Assembly (NCBI GenBank): GCA_963834445.1
Contig: CAWIBU010000009.1
Location: forward strand, 744,001 to 808,000
Reading direction: 5' to 3'
From: PALSA-350 sp963834445
GTDB lineage: Bacteria; Acidobacteriota; Terriglobia; Terriglobales; Acidobacteriaceae
DNA: 64,000 nucleotides
Below the pieces are notes generated by a model. That model saw nothing but the letters and a program-made list of their open reading frames with translations, made no database searches and was not told the origin of the DNA. The position numbers and the translations under genes are program-made. Shown piece by piece: positions 61,376 to 64,000 of this stretch. The stretch's first letter is position 1. Every line of letters starts with the position of its first letter.

Positions 61376-62709
61376 TGAAGAAGCTATCACGCAGAACCAT
61401 GTTGAAGGGGGCGGGTACGATGGTTGCGCTTCCATTCCTCGATGCCATGTTACCGGCCTTCGGCGCCAGTACGCCTCAGGTCCCGATGCGCATGTTATAC
61501 GTCTACGCGCCCACAGGCATCATGCCGCAATATTGGACGCCCACGGCAACCGGCCGTGATTTCGAATTTCAGCGGGTGATGAAGCCGCTCGAAAAGTATC
61601 GCGAAAACGTGTTGGTGATGACCGGCCTTAGCCAGCATGACGTAGCCGCAGCCCTGCAGGATGGAGCCGGCGACCACGTTCGCGCGTTCTCCACCTATCT
61701 GAATGGCGTGCGTTCCAAGAAAACGCTCGGGGCCGACTTTCAAGCCGGTATTTCGGCCGATCAGGTCGCCGCCAAAGTCCATGGAGAAAAAACCAGGTTT
61801 GCCTCTTTGGAATTGACCTGCGAGAACAGCCGTACCGTAGGCGAGTGCGATTCCTATACCTGTGAATACCAAACCATGGCCTACAAATCGCCGACAGAGC
61901 CGCTGATCCCCGAAATGAATCCCCGTATCGTGTTTGAGCGGATGTTCGGCGACATGGATCTCAGTAGTTCGCCCGCACAGCGCAAGAACCAGGAACTCTA
62001 TCGTCGCAGCATTCTCGATCTAACCATGCAGGATGCCGGCAGCCTGCAGCGGGAGTTAGGTCCAACCGACCGGCGGAAACTTGACGAATACTTTACCTGT
62101 ATTCGCGACCTGGAGACGCGCATCGCCAAGACGGAAAGCGGTCCGCAGCCAGCCCTCCCTGCGGGGGTTCATGCTCCAGCGGGCGTGCCGGCTGTCTACG
62201 CCGACCACGCGCAATTGATGTTTGAACTAATTCGTTTAGCCTTCCAGACCGACACCACGCGCGTCGTAACCTTTGCTCTGGCGCGTGAGGGCGGTCTGCG
62301 GCCTTACCCCGAAATTGGTGTTCCCGAGGCCCATCATTCCATTTCCCACCATGGCGGCAATCCGGAGCTGATTGAGAAGCTGGCGAAAATACAGACCTAC
62401 CACATGGAGCAGTTCGCGAAGTTCGTGGGCGATCTCAAGTCAACGCCCGACGGCGCGGGCACCATGCTCGACCACACCGCAACGGTCTATGGCGCAGGCC
62501 TGGCAGATCCCAATGTTCATGATCACGACCATTGCCCCACGTTGATGGTCGGCAGTGCCGCCGGCAAGATCAAGACCGGTCAGCATGTCGCTTTCAAGCA
62601 GGGAACTCCGCTGAGCGACCTCCACCTCACAATGTTGGATCTCGTGGGCGTACCAACGGATAAGCTAGGCAACTCCGACGGGCAGTTGAACTTCCTGACA
62701 GGCGTCTAG
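61375..62709 (+). CDS. Tat-exported DUF1552 protein
   Basis: The ATG at 61375 overlaps the previous stop (TGATG), with AGGAG nine bases upstream; a GTG at 61372 is equally possible. The 444 residues begin with a twin-arginine leader 'KLSRRTMLKGAGTMVALPFL'. The DUF1552 body follows: 'MRMLYVYAPTGIMPQYWTP', 'RIVFERMFGDMD', 'YRRSILDLTMQDAGSLQRELGPTDRRKLDEYFTCIRDLETRI', 'EAHHSISHHGGNPELIEKLAKIQTYHMEQFAKFV' and 'DHDHCPTLMVGSAAGKI'. The fold resembles the alkaline phosphatase/sulfatase-like DUF1501 group. The role with the cytochrome partner is unknown. Confidence 0.92.
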   Translation: MKKLSRRTMLKGAGTMVALPFLDAMLPAFGASTPQVPMRMLYVYAPTGIMPQYWTPTATGRDFEFQRVMKPLEKYRENVLVMTGLSQHDVAAALQDGAGDHVRAFSTYLNGVRSKKTLGADFQAGISADQVAAKVHGEKTRFASLELTCENSRTVGECDSYTCEYQTMAYKSPTEPLIPEMNPRIVFERMFGDMDLSSSPAQRKNQELYRRSILDLTMQDAGSLQRELGPTDRRKLDEYFTCIRDLETRIAKTESGPQPALPAGVHAPAGVPAVYADHAQLMFELIRLAFQTDTTRVVTFALAREGGLRPYPEIGVPEAHHSISHHGGNPELIEKLAKIQTYHMEQFAKFVGDLKSTPDGAGTMLDHTATVYGAGLADPNVHDHDHCPTLMVGSAAGKIKTGQHVAFKQGTPLSDLHLTMLDLVGVPTDKLGNSDGQLNFLTGV

Positions 62710-62741
62710 CCCGCCGGAAAAGATACACCGCTCCTTGTCTA

Positions 62742-63047
62742 CTAGTGTAGTCCGCCAGAAATAGGATCGTTTCTCCCACGAAGTTTGAGCGAGCCGCAGA
62801 GTCCCGCAGGGACAGACTGAAAGTAGCCCAGGACGCCAGTCCTGGGTAAACCGGAACCAGGGACCAGTCCCGTCAGGGACGGCTGAAATGCTGCTCCTGT
62901 GCTCAGTCGTCCCTAACGGGACTAATCAGCTAGCTATAGTCAACCCAGGACTGGCGTCCTGGGCTACCTTCAGTCCGTCCTGCGGGACTCTGCGGTTCGC
63001 TCAAGCGTCACGGGATAAATGACCATCTGTGTGGCGGACTACACTAG
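62742..63047. mobile_element. 306-bp MITE-like palindromic element
   Basis: Perfect 16-bp terminal inverted repeats CTAGTGTAGTCCGCCA / TGGCGGACTACACTAG bound the element. Inward the two halves remain complementary with few mismatches ('GCGAGCCGCAGAGTCCCGCA', 'GTAGCCCAGGACGCCAGTCC'). There is no coding frame. If the inverted repeat proper is TGTAGTCCGCCA, CTAG would be a 4-bp target duplication. The right end lies 26 bp before the vapB start and may supply promoter sequence. Confidence 0.85.
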
Positions 63048-63073
63048 CTGCCTGCTATAGAAGAGGTGCTCCC

Positions 63074-63292
63074 ATGCCGACCAATCTGGCTATTGACGAT
63101 CGCTTGATCGAGGAAGCTCGTCAGGTAGGCCGTCACGCAACCAAGGAGGAGGCTGTGACTGCCGCTTTAGACGAGTACTTCCGTCGCCGCAAGCAGATGC
63201 AGATCCTCGATCTGTTCGACACCATCAACTACCACGAACATTACGATTACAAGGCCAACCGTCGCCGCGACCAGCTCGAGAACGAACGGTGA
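63074..63292 (+). CDS. vapB: VapB-type antitoxin
   Basis: The start is the ATG at 63074 (MPTNLAIDDRLIEEARQVGR), with AGAGG upstream; 72 residues. The N-terminal part 'TNLAIDDRLIEEARQVGRHATKEEAVTAALDEYFRRRKQ' is a VapB ribbon-helix-helix. The tail 'MQILDLFDTINYHEHYDYKANRRR' should contact the toxin. The stop overlaps the toxin start as GTGA. Confidence 0.9.
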   Translation: MPTNLAIDDRLIEEARQVGRHATKEEAVTAALDEYFRRRKQMQILDLFDTINYHEHYDYKANRRRDQLENER

Positions 63293-63765
63293 AACGGCTC
63301 GTCGATACCTCCGTCTGGTCGCTCGCGCTTTGTCGCAGGAACACCGCCGGCCTCAGTCCCGATGAACAGAAGCTCAAGACGGAACTGGTTCAGGCCATTC
63401 AGGATGGTCGAGTCGCGATGCTTGGGCTCCTGCGTCAGGAGCTTCTGTCAGGCATCAGGGGAAAGGCCCAATTCGATCAAGTGAGAGTCGCGCTCAACCC
63501 GTATCTCGACGAGCCGGTCAACACCGCCGATCACGAGTACGCGGCGCGCGTTTACAACGAATGTAGACTCCAGGGCATTGAGGCCGGCACGGTCGACATT
63601 CTCATCTGTGCCTTCGCCGTGCGGCGACGCTGGGAAGTCCTCTCTGGCGGTGGCGGCCTGAACGGCTGCCTTGCCGTCACTAAGAAGTTTCACGAAAAGC
63701 AAGCGAGGGCCTCAGCATCGCAAGAGGGCAAAACACGTCGCACTTCTCGAAAGCGCCTGGTGTAG
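63289..63765 (+). CDS. vapC: VapC-type PIN-domain toxin with extended C-terminus
   Basis: The protein has 158 residues from a GTG overlapping the antitoxin stop. The PIN acidic residues Asp ('KRLVDTSVWSLAL'), Glu ('LLRQELLSG') and Asp ('GTVDILICAFAVRRRW') are present. The fourth position, normally (S/T)xDxxF, reads 'LSGGGGLNGCLAVTKKF' and lacks the acid. A basic tail 'ARASASQEGKTRRTSRKRLV' follows, longer than usual. Activity may be reduced. Confidence 0.85.
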   Translation: MKRLVDTSVWSLALCRRNTAGLSPDEQKLKTELVQAIQDGRVAMLGLLRQELLSGIRGKAQFDQVRVALNPYLDEPVNTADHEYAARVYNECRLQGIEAGTVDILICAFAVRRRWEVLSGGGGLNGCLAVTKKFHEKQARASASQEGKTRRTSRKRLV

Positions 63766-63799
63766 TGCCTTACACAGATATGCCTTTATCCAGTGACTG

Positions 63800-64000
63800 T
63801 GCGAGCCGCCGAGTCCCGAAGGGACTTCAGTCGGGCCATTCCAGCTGCGGCGGCGACTTGGATTCCTTCTCTCTCCAATCTCGTATAACTTCAACCTGGA
63901 CGAAAAGTGTTACCTACATGCCCGGTACTTTCTGTTACCGACATGCCCGTTCGCACACTGTATCAGGGCACGACTTTTAGTCGTGCCATTCCATCTGCCC
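63800..64000. repeat. Repeat fragments and a possible insertion-sequence end
   Basis: 'GCGAGCCGCCGAGTCCCGAA' at about 63800 is related to the arms of the 62742 element. At 63894-63950 'TGTTACCTACATGCCCGGTA' is followed by 'TGTTACCGACATGCCCGTTC', a direct pair about 22 bp apart. Such pairs occur at the ends of IS21-like elements. The window stops before any transposase could be seen. Confidence 0.45.

Overview
The window is about 60% GC bacterial DNA that looks like a member of the Acidobacteriota (Terriglobia type). This is inferred from family content: two ADOP-type MacB/FtsX permeases, one with its PadR repressor; a DUF1587/1592/1588/1585 cytochrome next to a DUF1552 protein; a BlaI/BlaR-M56 pair; and dispersed intergenic repeats of the 'GTCATCCCGA...GGGATCTG' kind. 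No 16S gene is present to confirm it.

Layout. 1-9.9 kb: a truncated kinase-like protein, uvrB, a bactofilin-like membrane protein, ADOP permease plus PadR, a glutaminyl cyclase and a TlpA thioredoxin. 9.9-20 kb: small translationally coupled genes, an aldo/keto reductase, cytochrome P460, BlaR-M56/BlaI with an unusual 23-residue repeat tail, a phosphatase, an SDR, and an HlyD adaptor with a DUF4097 protein. 20-29.8 kb: a CorC/CNNM protein, separated dppB and dppC permeases, a TetR-azoreductase-DoxX module, a CAP protein, and an FeS-type photolyase coupled to an FAD oxidoreductase.

29.9-42.9 kb is a genomic island in the tRNA-Asn(GTT) gene. A 54-bp direct repeat (3' end of the tRNA plus flank) marks both ends (29893-29946 and 42840-42893). 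Just inside each end lies a pair of 'GTACGAACTTT' repeats that look like integrase arm sites. Next to the tRNA is a broken tyrosine recombinase, then a decapitated aquaporin gene, and at the far end an XRE-repressor remnant. The cargo looks like one system: a Cys-nucleophile amide hydrolase (penicillin V acylase/bile salt hydrolase type), two exported YtcJ-like amidohydrolases, an outer-membrane channel-like protein, a glycine-zipper lipoprotein, and a three-protein signalling set (stand-alone receiver, histidine kinase with a periplasmic ABC-substrate-binding-like sensor, FixJ-type regulator). An identical 24-bp dyad-containing sequence lies upstream of two of the hydrolase genes and is the obvious candidate operator. 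This is the best candidate in the window for an undescribed system: a mobile, sensor-controlled periplasmic amide-degradation island.

42.9-64 kb: a Tat-exported FAD oxidoreductase, remnants of a kinase TPR tail and of a PadR gene, a second ADOP permease, an FG-GAP protein, a VapBC pair with an operator dyad, a Gfo/Idh/MocA oxidoreductase, and a MarR-flanked group (isochorismatase-type hydrolase, outer-membrane porin broken at a 10-C tract, DUF1772 protein). Then come a bicupin, a Tat-exported protein of unknown role, the cytochrome/DUF1552 pair, a 306-bp palindromic MITE-like element and a second VapBC.
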